In this document: positions 35,782 through 50,700 of the stretch, in pieces
Position numbering within the stretch: position 1 is the stretch's first letter
Layout: each line of letters begins with the position of its first letter
Origin: Morinoia aosen
Lineage: Eukaryota; Arthropoda; Malacostraca; Amphipoda; Talitridae
DNA: 64,000 nucleotides
Direction: 5' to 3'
Assembly: GCA_030386875.1 (NCBI GenBank)
Contig: CM059563.1
Coordinates: forward strand, 16,014,001 to 16,078,000
Made by a program: the position numbers and the translations under genes
Notes under the pieces: generated by a model
The model's database searches: none
What the model was told of the DNA's origin: nothing
Seen by the model: only the letters and a program-made list of their open reading frames with translations

Positions 35782-38700
35782 TTATAAGAAAGTTTTAGCC
35801 TCCCTTAACCACGACAAAGATGTTTCAAGAGAGGAAAAAGGAAGGCACCATTTAGTATGGAGTTGAGGGAACGTGGAATCTATGCACAAGGTACACAGAA
35901 ACAGTAAGCTAGGAAAGAAGTTCATGAAACAAGAAAAAAGTTGAAGAAGAAAGTAGTAGGTGCTGAAAAACAGGACAGCAGTGAACCGAAAAAAGATGGT
36001 CCGTAACAAAACAAAAACCTATTCTATTTCAACAAAAGGAAGCCTACCTAACCTTTAGCTCGGGCCCACACATTTTTCCCCTGGGAGCGCTAATTCCCAT
36101 AGATACAATACTTGTATCCCCCTGAGGGGCGTGTATTATTCAATCACTGACTCCAGAATCATTTAAGTTTGTCACAGTTTCTGCACAAAATTCATTATTC
36201 AATTTGTAGAGGATTTGTTTTCTACGTAAAATTGTACTGAAATGCGCGCATACTACAAAATTACTTTTATATTTCTTGGACAATTCTTGTCGTCAATCTG
36301 GACTTCATTGCTCCATTTCATGAATGCCTCAAATTCTTGCACCACCTCAGCGCTTTTAGCGATCAATTTAGATGTATAGCACTGCTAGACGTATTCCAAT
36401 CTAACTTTTTCGCAGCTTATACGCATTTTTTCGCCGCCTAAGCGATTCAAGCGATTAAATCGCTTAGGCGGCGAAAAACATGCCCGCAGGCGGCAAAAAA
36501 GTTAGACTGGGATGCTTTACAAACAAGATTTGTGTATGGAGAACCTTCATGGAACGATCTACTATACTTCGAAAGTATAAATTAAATGATGCGTTATCAA
36601 ATTCATTACAAATAATAACTTTGTTCAGTATGTAAAATACCGCTACTTAGACAATTTAATCCTCCCACCTGTTCAAAATATACAATAATAAATAATAAAC
36701 CTACAATACACAAGGACTTCACAAGAAAAAATACGCAAGGAAATGACAATTTCGAGCTCAGGTAGCACAAAAATTTTTGAAAAGGCAAAACGTTTGCAAA
36801 GAAACAGCTACACTTAACAAGTCAGACGCTTGAGAAAGAGTGCGTCGCATTTTTTTGCATGTTCAGCAATTAAAAGTTAAAGTTAAGGAACTTAGCAAAA
36901 TGAGAAAATAGTAAATGTGCATGATCAGCAGTAACAGAGAGCAACAATCGATGAGCAGAATTGCAAAACAAGCAAACCGGAGCTTCAGAAAGCAGCCTAA
37001 GCACACACGCTGAAGCGATGCATGCAAAATCGCAAGTTTAGTCCTTTATATACTTCACAAGTTCCATAAATAATTCATGAACTGAAATCATACCCTCCGC
37101 ATACACGAGAAATAATGTATCACATCATTGCCTCCGAAATTCATGCCCGTTAAAAATATTCCAATGGTGGAGCTAAATTTTTTCAACCAATAACGCAGCA
37201 TGGCCATCACTCACACCTGCTTGGAATCAAGGAATAAATTACAATGAATGAGCAGCACACAAGTGTTTTAGAGGGCAGAAGACGAGAGCAATTGAAATGG
37301 TGGAATTTGGTTTTGGCTCGGCGAGGAAGTCTCAAAAAAATCATCTTATCCAACAACCAGACATAAGAGTATGGGAGTGTCATTGGAACTGCAAGTAAAA
37401 ATGTAAACTGTTGTTCTAAGGTGAGAAAGAAAGCACAACTGTCGATATAACGGCGGCCTTGGAGGCTCCAGCAGGTCAGGTTGTGTAGGGTTGCAGCAGC
37501 GATCAATAAGGCGCTCTCAATAATTCAAGAAAATTTCAGACGTCAGTCTCAAGAAAGAGAACCTAGAAATTCTTAGATCAATTTCTAATTCCGTTGACGT
37601 GGTCTTTGTTATAAACGAACTGTATGGAAGCTACTTGGATGCATCAGCCTTAAACTTACCGTTCAGGGTTGAAATATCTTCAATTGGTCCAATATTTTTA
37701 AATGAAGATTATTTTTAACTGAAGATTGTATACAGCTAGACAATAGTTAATTAACACAAAACGTCTTCAATAAAATTTTTCGAACAAGACAGAATTTGTT
37801 TCGAACGAGCATGTCAACACAATTCCATTAATGCTAACCCCAAGTTGTCGAGTATGCTTGTTCTGCGGTACTGGAGGTAGCGTCAACAGTCTCCAATGTC
37901 TCCCAACATTGCCCTTGGTGCCCTAACAATGTCACCAGAAACGCTCGATCACCACAGCGAGACCTTCCACCACGGGTTATTTTCGCAGTTAGTGCAGGCA
38001 TTATGATTGGATCCGCCAAGCCTTCATAAAAGAGATTCTGCAAATTGAATCAGGTTTCTGTGCTTCAGGTGTTATGTATCAGGTACGATGTAACATATCG
38101 GGTTATTTCTTTCTTACGACACCGTGACCTAGTGGACACGAGCGTACGCTTTGCGTGAGGAGGGTTCGAAACGCGGTATTTCTTCCCTCCCGATAGAAAA
38201 CGAAAAAAAGTTAGCCCCAATTTCTCTGCCTACTTAGGTGTTTAAAATGCGTAGCAGCTCGACCAATGATTAGATTATAGATTAGATTATAAGTTAGTTT
38301 AAGCCTCCCTAACCGCTGCAAAAATAGAGCGTATCGAAGATTAGATTAGATTAGTCGTTAGTTTTAGCCTCCCTACCCAGCAACAATTGCGATCCAAAGA
38401 GAGGAAGGAGGAAGGCACCATTTAGTATGGAGTTAAGGAAATGCGGAATCTACGCAGAAAGGCATAGAAACAGTTAGTTGGGAAAGAAGATTATGAAACA
38501 AGATCGAAGTTGAAGAAGAAAGTAGTAGGAGCTGAAGAACAGGACAGCAGTGAACCGAAAAAAGTTGGTCTTTTAACATAACAAAAAACTTTTTATTTCA
38601 ACAACAAGAAGGCCTACCTAACTCTCAGCTCGGGCCCTCACATTTTTCCCCTGGGAGCGCTAATTCCCATAGATACAATAGTTGTATCCCCCTGAGGGGT

Positions 38701-41700
38701 CAGTTCGACCAAAGGCCACCGTCATTCGGTCTTGGCATTAATTATCAGATATTAAAAAATTTACAATGGTACGAAATGATGCGAATCTACGTTATGGGAG
38801 AATAAAACATCCTTTTAATACCAGGTAGGTAGCTATTGAAGGCGAGAGGTACAGCACAAGGGACTTCTAAATTGCTTCTTGATTATGTCCGAAGTCTTGC
38901 GATAACGCGAAGCGCTTTTCGATCTGAGCTCAACGACTTTGGTATTTGCCGGGAGCATAAGCTTTGCCAAGCAAAAACCTAATTCAGACACAAGGATAAC
39001 AACACACACTCTGCATACCGAGGGTCTGTGTGTGATAAGTCGTTGGGAAAAAAACACTTGGCTCTTACCTAGTTCATAACCATAGGACACACATTGAATT
39101 ACGACTGAACTCCCTTCGCGCGGATTATTCTTTTCAAATATCAGAGAAACACTACCGAACAGAATGGCCCTGTATTGCTGTCCGTAACATTTGGACATTT
39201 CCAAAAATTCCACGCGTGGAAAAAAAACATGTCCGCCACATTTCCCCTCCACAGAACAAGCAAACTGCCTACGCACCAACAAGCCCAAATTGAAAATGAT
39301 CCAGAGTTTACAGCGACTTAGGAGCGCTTCATCGCCGCTTGCGAAGCATCACCTAACGAACTACGGCACAAACAAGCGTCACACGATAACAACATCACGT
39401 GTTTCTCAATTTAATTCAATTCTGTGCTCAAAAACCACCAAAATTTCAATTTCCTCCACAGTATCTACTCTCGTAATTAGGCCGAGATTGGTAAGTAGTT
39501 TATGATGGTTCTTATCTTAGACGTGAATCGAATGAACAAACTTATTTAAAGTTGTGCCATTACACTGGTTTTACGCTTTGAACACTTTACTCCGAAAAGG
39601 AAACAATTTTGTAGGACTTCTATTCCCTCACGTGTATGATCCCCTACGAGCAATCTGGCCAACATACCTAAGCCTGTGCATGAAAAGCTTGAAACAATGA
39701 TTTGACGGTGAAGAACATATCCATGTACGGATATATGGCGGCGTCTCCAACTCGTACGTCACACACCCGCCAGACATTACACAAATGGGGAGGTGTAGGG
39801 TCTACCAATCAAGGAAGCTGGCATGAGTTGAAGAATTGGTCGACTCATGGTCAGAGACACCAAAAATTCGTGTATTCTAAAACAGAGCTTCTGATACCCA
39901 AAGATAATGGGGAGACACAGTCTAATCACATCATACCATGACGATTAGCAGCAGAAATGTTTCAATTTAATATAGTTGCGCAGTTTTCGTCAAAAAAGTG
40001 AACGAACGTGTTGCGGGCCAAAAATTAATGAAATCGTTCGGACATACGCCGAACAAGCGTATAGCTTGTGAGTTCGAATAAATGTCACACCAATCGATAG
40101 ACCACTAACGCAGTGGTTAATTTTCTCAAGACAGGCAGATAAATTAGCGCTTTCTGTACTATATAGCTTTGGTAGGTGATTTACAACCTCTTAACCAAAG
40201 GCACAAATGTGTACTCCAGACGACCATAGTGCATGCATTTTCATTCTCGAACTATCTCGCATTAGTACTATACGGGCTGAACAGGATCTACAGGAGCATA
40301 AAAAAAGTGCAAATAAAAGCTTATCTTCACTGGTCACAGAGGCCTAAGCTGAAACCCGCTTTATATCAACAAATTAACTTAACAATCAGCAGAGCAAATC
40401 CCGACAGTCAGAACGGGCGTAGATTTATCTAAGTGTTTACCTCAACGAGGACGTAATATAGAATGATAGGAGCTCGAGAAGTCAGCCATTCAAGTTCATG
40501 AAACGACAACTCCAACGTAGCTGAGTACTTTTCCATTCAAAGCAGAGGGGTGGGTGAAGCCACAAGAGCGTAAAAACACAAGACCCAGGGTCCAGTAAAC
40601 CTGTTCCATAGAGTAGTACCGCGTTGTTGGGTCCTAACGACTGTCTAAAAATACCTCCCGTCAGACCAGTCTCCAGGCAGATGGGCGGGAATGGCATCCA
40701 CGAATACCATTGGAATTGTTCTTGCGCGAGGGGCATACGCTGAACGAGATGGAATAAATATGGCAAATTGTTATAGTGAACTTTCAGCAATATTTGAACT
40801 CAAAATATCGAGTCAGGAAATTCAGCTTGTGATGCAACTGCTTTCAAAAATTACATATTCAAGGATAAAAACTAGAATATAAATAAATATACGAGGGATT
40901 CTCATGTTAAATCAAGGTGTACAAAATTCATTTTTCACTCTGCCAAATTCATTTTTCTTGCTGTAAAAATAGGCGTCTTCAGTCTCTTGAGCTGAAATAC
41001 ATTCGTGCACCGAAAAATGTTCACTAGAGCGCAACAAATGTCACCGAACAAACGCTTTACTAGGAATAACTTCAATCTATATTATTTTTCACTCAAACGA
41101 AGTGCTGTCAGAAATACAAGAACAGCATGAGAGCGTCAGAGCAGCGCTACGTTTTACAGTCCAGGGACCGAATTTCAAAATAACTTACTTCATCGATGCG
41201 ACACAGGCTGGCGGTGTTAGTTCTTCCAAGTCGATCTGCCTACGCTTCGTGACAAAGAGCACTCAGCAAATGGGAATCATGTTCGATTGCCATGTGTCGC
41301 GAGTGGCAACCCTGGAGAGTCGTCACATGCTTTAGTACGTTGCATAGCCGATTGTTTAGTACCAGCAATGCTCGTGATACCGCTACGACGACGGAAATCG
41401 TTAAAAAATCTATTTTCGAGCACGTAGCATAGCCGATTGTTTAGTACCAGCAATTCTCGTGATACCGCTACGACGACGCAAATCATTTGAAAATCCGGTC
41501 CAAGGCCAGTCCCTGGACCCACTGCCCTGAGGGAGAAGAGCGGTCAAAGCAAGGAGATATGCGGCACTCGAGAGGCTGATAAGCTGTCACCGTGTCAGGC
41601 AGAGAGATTTTGCTACCAATATGAATGCTCTCACGAGAACGCAATAAATGAGTGAACGCATCCTCCAAATGAGTTGCCGCGAGGGTTTTCTAGGCCAGAG

Positions 41701-44700
41701 CAAATGAACGAAAAATGTATTTTAAATTTTTGAAAGTCTTCGAATAAAGTTGATCTGTCTAGCTTTTTGTACGATGATTTTAATGATGTGTAGAATTCAT
41801 TTAGCGCAAGTTAAATTGCATAAGGTCCTCGTTCTAAGCCGACTAATTATAGAAAAAAATAGACTGTACGCTTCGCTTTACGTACATGTGATAAAACTTT
41901 CTCTCTCAGCCGACTAAAAACTGCAGTTTATTACGTGAACATAAAATTCTGATCCAAAATATTAATTTTAATAAGAACATTCTAACAAGAAGAAGGCTAA
42001 CGAGTTGGGCCAACACATCGAAGGAAAGTCATGATGACTTGAGGAGACAAAAATCGTACCAGCTGAACGAAAGCGCAGCAGAGAAGATCTCGCATATCGG
42101 CAGATAGCTTATCATGACAGTTGGTTCAAATGAGCATATTTATCAATCGTGGAGAATGACAGTTCCAAAGGTCAAGGCTGACAATGAAAGCAAATTACGC
42201 TGGAGTGGAGTTACGAGTACAACTGGCCAAGGGCAAAAGATCTTCGCTCAACAACAAGTTGGTTTGGCGTCAGGTCGACTGCGATAGGAACAGTAGCGTC
42301 GTTCAGCAGCGTTACGTAGGAGTAATTGAACCAGGAAAACTTTTCTTCTATGTCGTTTTAGATCCCACAGCTAGCAGAGGGGAGAAATAAATAAATAAAT
42401 AAATAATGAAGGCACCTACGGATGCTTTATTTCCAATCAAGCCTGATACACATCACCTCGTACATTGGATTTTCAAATGCCTTATAACTAACGCCAGGAC
42501 GCCATGACGCTTTCCCCCGGTCAAGACCGGTACCCATTTCAGACACCTGGGTAGAGAGGGGTATTGTGCTTGGAATGTTTCTCCTATACATATAAATGAC
42601 GCGTGCATTTACTGGAACAGTTACACGAGAAGCTCCAAGCTATGTGTATCCTACGTGTCAATGCAAACGAACACGTTCCGAGTGTAGAATGATAATGTTA
42701 ATTTTCTATAGACAACATACGTGTACGCCATCTTCACTCGCAGGTCATCAACTCTGCCACGTATACACCTAAAAACAATGTAATCTGTCTCAATGAGGCT
42801 ACTTCAGGACGAGAAGCCCCAGAAATTTCTCAAGCGCTGGATAAAGTACATTATTTATACAACACATTCTGATTAGATCAGATGTTAGTTTAAACCCCCT
42901 AACCGCTAAAAAAAAAGCATTTCAAAGAGAGAAAGATGGAAGGCCCCATTTAGTATGGAGATAAGGGAATGCAGAATCTATAGAAACAGTAAGATGAGAA
43001 AGAAGTTTACGAAACAAAAATAATAATTGAAGAAGAAAGTAGTAGGTGCTGAAAAAAAATACTGCAGTGAACCTCATATTATTTCAACAAAAAGAAGGCC
43101 TACCTAACTCTCAGCTCGGGCCCTCACACATTTCTCCCTGGGAGTGCTAATTCACATAGGTACAATAGTTGTATCCCCCTGTGAGTGCCAATTCCCATAG
43201 ATACAACAGCAACACATTCCGAAGAACAGCGTCAACACAGCGCGTGGAGGCTGTGGCATCCGCCTGCAGCAGAGCAACACCATCTCACAAACGAAGAGGA
43301 AGTACCGCAATTTACCTCAAATTATGCATTCCAAAGAAGTGAAGAAAGACAAACTTTTCAAGAACGCGAGAGTAAATTTTTCAAGAACGCAGGGATCAGT
43401 GTCGGAAGATAGAGGTTAATTATTATCAATACGTGGTGAGTTTTCATACATTACTAACAGAGAAAGTTATCCGCTAAACAGATCTACACCGGTCATGGGT
43501 GCATGAGGCAAGATCCGAAGCATGAACTGAGAATCGCAGTTTGGTTTTCAACACAAATGCCCCTACAAAGAAACAAACGTCTTCTGATCAATTAGAGTCT
43601 CATGGCAACAAAAAATGAAATGCCCAGGTACCAAAACGTGCTCAAGACAGCTTAAAAAATGGGTAAGTTCTACTTCAGCGGCAAAAATTGGCAGGTTTAG
43701 TAGAATTTCTCAGTTGGGAAATGCAATAAAAAGACTTGCCCTGGTAAGTAACAGAGGCACAGGACGCCCCTACAGCATCACGAAGCACACCACAGACGCA
43801 ATTTTATACAAGTCTTTGCTGTGGTAGGTTGATGCCTCGCAAAATTTATCCGTCATATGAGACTCGCAAGAAGCCTAATAACCCACACGAATACTTCAAA
43901 TATGACAGCTTGAACCACAGAACAAATGCTTTTCAAAAGCGAAATAACTTCATATCATTGTACAGTTCATTTACCGCACGCGTTTTGTATACGAACTCGC
44001 ATAAAAATGTCCCCGATAATGGGATTATACATTACGCGACGACAACAATACCAATTCCCACACACACAACCATCACCCAACTGTGTTTTCTCCCTGAGTA
44101 GCCCCGTTCCGTTGTACAGCTGGAATATTTTTTAGCTTCTGGGTTGTTGACCAGAGCCGAGTGCCCGGAGAATCTCTTTGAACACTTTGACCGCAACGTG
44201 CGCCACCGGTGGCCACGGAGGGGATTTTCATAACGCTGCTGACCGACCAGTGGTCACAAACTCAATTTTTAAAAATACTTCACTGAAGCTAAATGAATGC
44301 ACGGTCCAGTTAATGCTTGCGATTATCAAAAGTGCCCACTACAATTGACTTCGAATTGAATATTGAACTTCAGTTCAACCAATTGTGGTCAAAGTGTTAA
44401 ATCGGTAAAAATCTGTCATGATGCTGTCACTCTCGAGGTAAGTGAGAGGGCGGGTATTCACATCAAATTACAAACATGCACATCTGAAGTGCAGGCAAAA
44501 TTGACGTACACAAGAGCATTGGCTCCGATTCCGAGCCTTGACATTGCAGTGGACGGGCATATATTTAGTGTACGCTTGATCGTGCCAACACTCTACTTCT
44601 GATCTCAACGTGCATGTACGTGAATATTGCTGCGCGGTGTGTTCTCACACTGAGCTCTACGATGTAGTCAGAAACACAACTTTTGTCAATTGCGTTGAAT

Positions 44701-47700
44701 TACTTCCTCATGAATAAGACTACGAAAAAATTGAAAAACATCTATCTCCATGCACAAAAATTGTTAAATGTGAGGCACACTGAGGAATGTATGAACACAA
44801 GGTATTTTGCAGCGTTAGAAGCCTTAGTACTTGAATAGAAAAACGAAATATCAAATATAATGAATATTTACATCACTATTTTAAATTAGATAAAAACATT
44901 ATTTAATAGCTTTTCATGGGGGTAAACGATAAAAAAAGGAAATAACGCTTACTTCGTCTAATTCTCAATTGAGTGCAAAAAACAGGATATTATTTGACAA
45001 AAAGAATAAAGCACCGGGATTATTTGCATTTTACTCCCGCCTAAACGCAATAAAATTACGAGAATTCCTTGATGGCAACAGGTGACTTAGGTGGAAGTTC
45101 GCAAGAAGTGCAGGACACTCGAATTCAAATAGGAGGAATCCATGACTAATTTGACGAAGATGAGCGCAAGAACCAGAGAGCAGAAGCCAATAATTATTTT
45201 TCATCTAGCAATTATACTTGCAACTGAACAATGCTGTGTCCGATCTTATTGAACTGTAATTCGCATTTGTGCATCTACCTTAAACGGGGAGTTTGAAACT
45301 GGTCAAATGCATCGAGAGCAATCCATATATAAAAACATTGCATGGATGAATACGTACTTCAATGAGCATGATGCGAAGTCAGGGTCATAGACGACCCACT
45401 CAACTAAGTCCGTTACCGAGCATCAACATAGAAACGTACGAGAGCATTGTTTCAAGCATATTAAGACACAACCGACTGGAGTGAGCATGTAAAGTTTCGA
45501 TGAAAAGTTATCCGTAACTTTAAATACGTTTTCTGTTTTTCTTCAAAAGCATCTACTTTACTTTGTTACTCCTGCGTTGAAAACGGAATTTGACTACAGC
45601 GTTGCACGTGGACTTCGTAGTGCTCATCAGCAACCACCTGTGGAGTCGCAAGTGTTCCCGGCAAGGCTAGCAGGCGGGAAAATCACTCTAGTCATCCTCA
45701 TCATTAAGGCAGCTGAGGTCGCAGCCTGATATGAGACGCAGTTGTTCACCGCAACCAAGGTCGGCGCCTCAGTGTAACTGCACTTACGGGTTGCTCTGTG
45801 CCCTGTGGTTGTTTACTTCTGGTGTGCGCGTATGGCAGCGAAACTTGTTCGCACAGAAATGAAGCGCAAGAGATCAGGCAGTAGCGTAAATACTGTTATA
45901 CTTACGTTTAGCGTTCGTCCTAAAATGAGTAGATTTATCAAGATTCGCGGAGATCATCAAAATTGTTCCATACACGTTCAAGCGTTGTTCGGCAAATTAG
46001 AAGAGGTTGGCTTTTTTGTCATGATCACTCTCCTAACACAAAAATGGCGATGCTCATCCACTCGATCAACCATTTCAATGCAGAAAATAAAATAAAAAAC
46101 GAGAACATCCAGCCTTCCCCTCACATTTCCATCTTTCCAGAACACGCGATGATTCGTAAGTGGAAGTTAGACGCGCAACATTTAGACCCGGTTAAAATGG
46201 GCTGCAGTGAGATGGACTTGTGCCGGCCTAAAGTAGACTGTAACTCCATACTGGACCCCATTGAACCGTCACACAGTCGCTGTCTTGTGCTGCATGCTCC
46301 TGCTGATGCGGCCTCTGCTTGGCAACAGGCTTAGCAATGTGCAGAGACGATAGCTTAATTCTTTAGTTAAATTATTTTAGTAAGTGTTGATACAATAGTT
46401 AGGTCCACAAGGGCTGCTCTGTAGGTTTCAATGCAAAATGTAAGTTGATTTGGATTTTCTGTCTCATAAATCAGAATAAATCTTTACCAAATTACTGTAT
46501 TGCCGGTCACAGAACATAACAACAATCACCAAACAGGAATTTTATTTGCACAGCTAAATAAAATATATCTAGTTCGAGATCAGGTCATGATAAGAAAAAC
46601 AAATTTTTCACCACCGAGTAAAAGACAAAACAAACGCGCCCATAAGATTAGAGTCAGAGAATGCCTTACACTAACTAATAAATGTATACTCACTGAGATA
46701 AGCAGGCCATGACCGCGAGATAAGGGCTAAGGGCAGTTCACAAGAGCAGCATCGTAAGGATTGCCCGGTCTTACCGAATAATATAAGCTCACAGGCAGCA
46801 TGCATCTCCAGCTGCATGCACAGGTCACCCGTTGTAATTATCCACTATTAAAATGCTATCTTAAACCATAAAGATCATGAGTTTTGAAGCTTTGAATTGG
46901 GTATGCAGATTAAGATACCACTTTTAAGGACATGTCTAGATGTTAACTTGCTAGTCTAGCAAATTGCAATTCCAGCTGCAGTAGAACCTCATACTGATTT
47001 AGTATCAGTGCACTTAAGATTTTTCAATTGTAAGAAGTGTAACTCACTGTTATTTCTCTACTTTGATTGAAAGTTTGAAATGCACATTAAACTGGAAGTT
47101 AATTTAACCCTCACTCACTGCAACTAAGGTATTCCAAAAAGAGAAAGGCATCATTTAGTATGGACTTGAGGAAATGCAGTATCTATGCACATGGTGCATA
47201 GAAACAGTAAGTTGAGAAAGAAGTTTATGAAACATGATAAAAGTTTAAAAAAAGTAGAAGGTGCTGAAAAACAGGACAGCAGTTAAGCAAAAAAAGGTGA
47301 TCCATAGCAAAACCAAAAACCTATTTTATTTCAACAAAAAGAAGATCTACTTATCCCTTAGATTGAGACCCCACATATTTCCCCAGGGAGAGCTAATTCT
47401 CATGGATATGTTAGTTGTATCCATCCCCATGAAGAAAGTACTCTACATTCAAGGTAGCTTCCACAAGATGTTGGTTGCCAAATGAGAGCAAAGAAGAAAG
47501 CTATAGGTATCCAACTGCATCATAACAAACTCCAAGTAAACAGGAAGGCAAAATGCTTCACACTCAAGAAATATTATGGGTGTGTAAGGTCAACCATGGA
47601 GAATCCCTCACAAAACAAAAAATTTAATGCAATTACACAATGAAAGGATTCACATTCTATTTCATAGTCCCTCTACTAATTATTAAAAATGATAGATCAA

Positions 47701-50700
47701 TTTTCCTTCTTTCGAGCCAGAAATCCAAAATTATATTTGAACAAATAATCCAAACTTGAAAATTTTGGCCAAGAAAAAAGCAAGTCTGACAACCATACCA
47801 CTAGCATGAAAGCAACAATTGCTTAAGAAGAATCCAAAAAATAGAATACTAGTGAAGAAATCATCTAGAAAATATTTACTTACAACATTTTCTGGAAGCT
47901 TGTGGCCAGGCAGGTACTTCACATTTTCATGCTCTGTGTTGATAATTTCTGTGAGCTTGCGACCATTCACCTCTTCTTCATATACATACATCCGCACTTC
48001 ATTTGTAAAGTTTTCTAGTTGTTTCACATTGCCTCCTACGATTTTTGCAATGGCAGAACCCCTGTTTGGAAAAAATTATCAATAAACACACTTATGGAAA
48101 GCAACATAGCATTAGTAATAATTTAGCAAATTAATAATCAGCTATGCACTTGAAGCTTCAGTACATTAACTAATGAAGGTGAAACTCTTGCAAAAACTAG
48201 CTGCAGATCAAACATTTAAATTCATATGGGTAATCTATCAAAGGTTTACTGATTTTTTTTCTAATATCTTGTACACCCTGGAAATTGTATTAATATGGGT
48301 TTTGATAGAACCAAAACCATTTTAACTCATTAGAAGTTGAAGCCCACACAGTACAAGCAAACTTCTCATCACAGAATTTGACTCCCATAGATCAGCAACA
48401 GTAGGTATCTTAAGGAGAGCGTCCCCTATACGGACTTTTTTCTTTATTATTGAATCTAGAACAATGAAATTTGGTAAACTGATAGGAAATTGAATTTGGA
48501 ATCGTTTTTGCTTAGCGCAAAAGTTCAATTTTCTTGAAAAGAAAATGGGAAATCGAAGAAAACGAAATGTGAGGGGGGTTCAAAAATCTTCTCCTCCTAC
48601 GGTTTTTGAGCTACAGTGATGATTTTAGTATCATTGTATGCGAGAAGACACGGGCTTTAATGGAAGCTAATATTCATTCCAAAATTATTTATTGTTCATG
48701 AGTTATGACGTCATAAAGCGGCACATTTTCGAAACAGGATTTTTTTTCCAATTTTTACACTTTTTCATATTGAAAATGAAAAATTGAGGAAAAAAATTTT
48801 AGCTTCCATAAAAGCCCGTGTCTTTCCGCATCCAATGATGCCAAAATCATCACTGTAGCTCAAAAACCGTACGAGAAGCATTTTGAAACCCCAAAAACCA
48901 TTGTTTACATTATAAGCAAAACAAAGAAACATAAACAATTCAAATGAAAAATTTTGTAAAATTTTTGGTTCAAGTTAGACCCCTGAAATCATTAAAGAGT
49001 AATCCAGAGACATAGGAGATGACATAGCAACTTCGTGCTGTGAAGAAAGTGCCATGGGGGAAGTGTAACATGATAAAATACCACTTCCCCCTCCCCTCCC
49101 CCCCATTCTTTAAACCCCCGTAGCGGGCGAACGAATGAATGTACGAGTCTCATTTTTTGACAGGATGTACCTGACCTCTTACACTTCTTATAGCAGCAAA
49201 AATCCCAGTTTCTCAAGAAATCTGAAAAACATGGATTCATAAGGGGGGTGCTGTCCTTAACCTATTGAGAAGTTTTGAGCAAGTGTACTGACCACATATC
49301 ATACATACTGACTGCATTAATAAAACTATATGGAATGCCCAGTATTAAAAATGATAGAAATTTGTTATACAGTTGGTAACCAGAAATAAAATTATTGTAC
49401 ACAAGCATTAAGAGAGCAGCTATTTGAGTTTGAAGTAAAAACAAGCTTGAAATTTTTAGAGGTTTATGACTTGTTGAAATATATTTTAGTGCAAAAATGA
49501 AGCTCAGAATCATTTTATATTCCAAATTACATTTTGCTAAAATATTTAAAACATTCAAATTAAAATTCTAAATAGGAAGCCAATATTTCCTTACAAGCAC
49601 ATAAATAATTTCAGAACTTAGTGGAGATACTAATTCTCAGCAGGACTAATATTCTATCATTAAATACCCTGAAGGCTAATTAATTAAACTGCTGACATAT
49701 AACTCAATATATAAACAGTTCTCCAAAATCATTACTACAAATTCCTAAATGTTAGATCCTTGGAAACTCTACATTACTTTGCTCTTGCTTAAGATACTTG
49801 CTCTAGATTAAGATACTTTTGTTAAGAAAATGATAGTGCATAAGTTGCATTACTTGTATCTACATACATCTGTAAAATTTTCCATTGAAAACAAATATAA
49901 GTAAGCATCATCCCTTCTAGATTAAGATAATCCATCAACAATAAAATGAATGATTAATTCAAGTAAAAATTCTATTAATCAAACAATCACTTTTTCAATT
50001 CAAGAATTTCTTCGCTAAATTTTCAAAATGGCTGTTGATAATACTGTAACTGATATATAATACTGGAACATTGATATTAACAGAATTTGTATCCTTTTCT
50101 CAATAAACCAATATCCACTTATATCAGTGTAAAATTTTTATCAAAACATTTCTAGATATGACTTATCAAGACAAGCCAGTTCTAAATTCTAAATAATAGA
50201 GTTTATATAGAACACAAAATAAAAAAGAAATTCATTTCAGAAAAGCATCTATTTTAAACCTAGATTGCACAAAATATAAAACAGATTCATTTTTTAAATA
50301 TTTCATTTTCAAAAAATCATTCTTTATTAGCTAACAGATATGCTATAAAATATGAAATAAATTACTGAATTAGTATAAGACTACATATGAACTTACCAAA
50401 ATATGATAGTATTCCTAGATAAAATGTTTACTAATTTTATATCTCAAACAGATTTGATCAAAGGACTCCAATATAATAAAACCAGTAAAATCCATCCGAA
50501 TAATTACAATTGATGTAAAAATGTTTTTCAGTTTCTAAACATTGAGAATTTTCTAAAATCAAAATAAAGAAATTATATAAAGAATTGAATAAATGAAAAA
50601 CAATATAAACTAGCCTAGTACTACAACGAGTAAAAGTTTTATACCAAGACAGCTCAAAATATAACTATTTTCTCTACTTTATTGGTTACTAATGATTCTC

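Larger units (their letters stand above)
34369..47883 (-). other. Gpdh intron 2 (13.5 kb)
   Basis: Holds dispersed-repeat copies 13-18, an M2 MITE, a tRNA-like SINE, an uninterrupted T1 MITE and tandem repeats. Between these I see no host exon; the family's 'NVVAxPDVV' junction shows that no coding exon is missing here. Unassigned stretches are 36.5-38.1, 38.7-41.3, 43.2-44.2 and 44.4-47.1 kb. CpG-normal up to about 46.8 kb, CpG-poor beyond. Confidence 0.85.

Noticed and set aside
38833-39288. 151-codon open frame on minus in Gpdh intron 2, overlapping a 104-codon plus frame.
   Set aside because: No recognisable domain, no splice or codon signal, and a non-ATG-supported context; length alone is not enough in this base composition.
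45805-46334. Two overlapping plus frames of 96 and 123 codons.
   Set aside because: No family resemblance that I can defend, and they lie within a Gpdh intron; possibly decayed element sequence.
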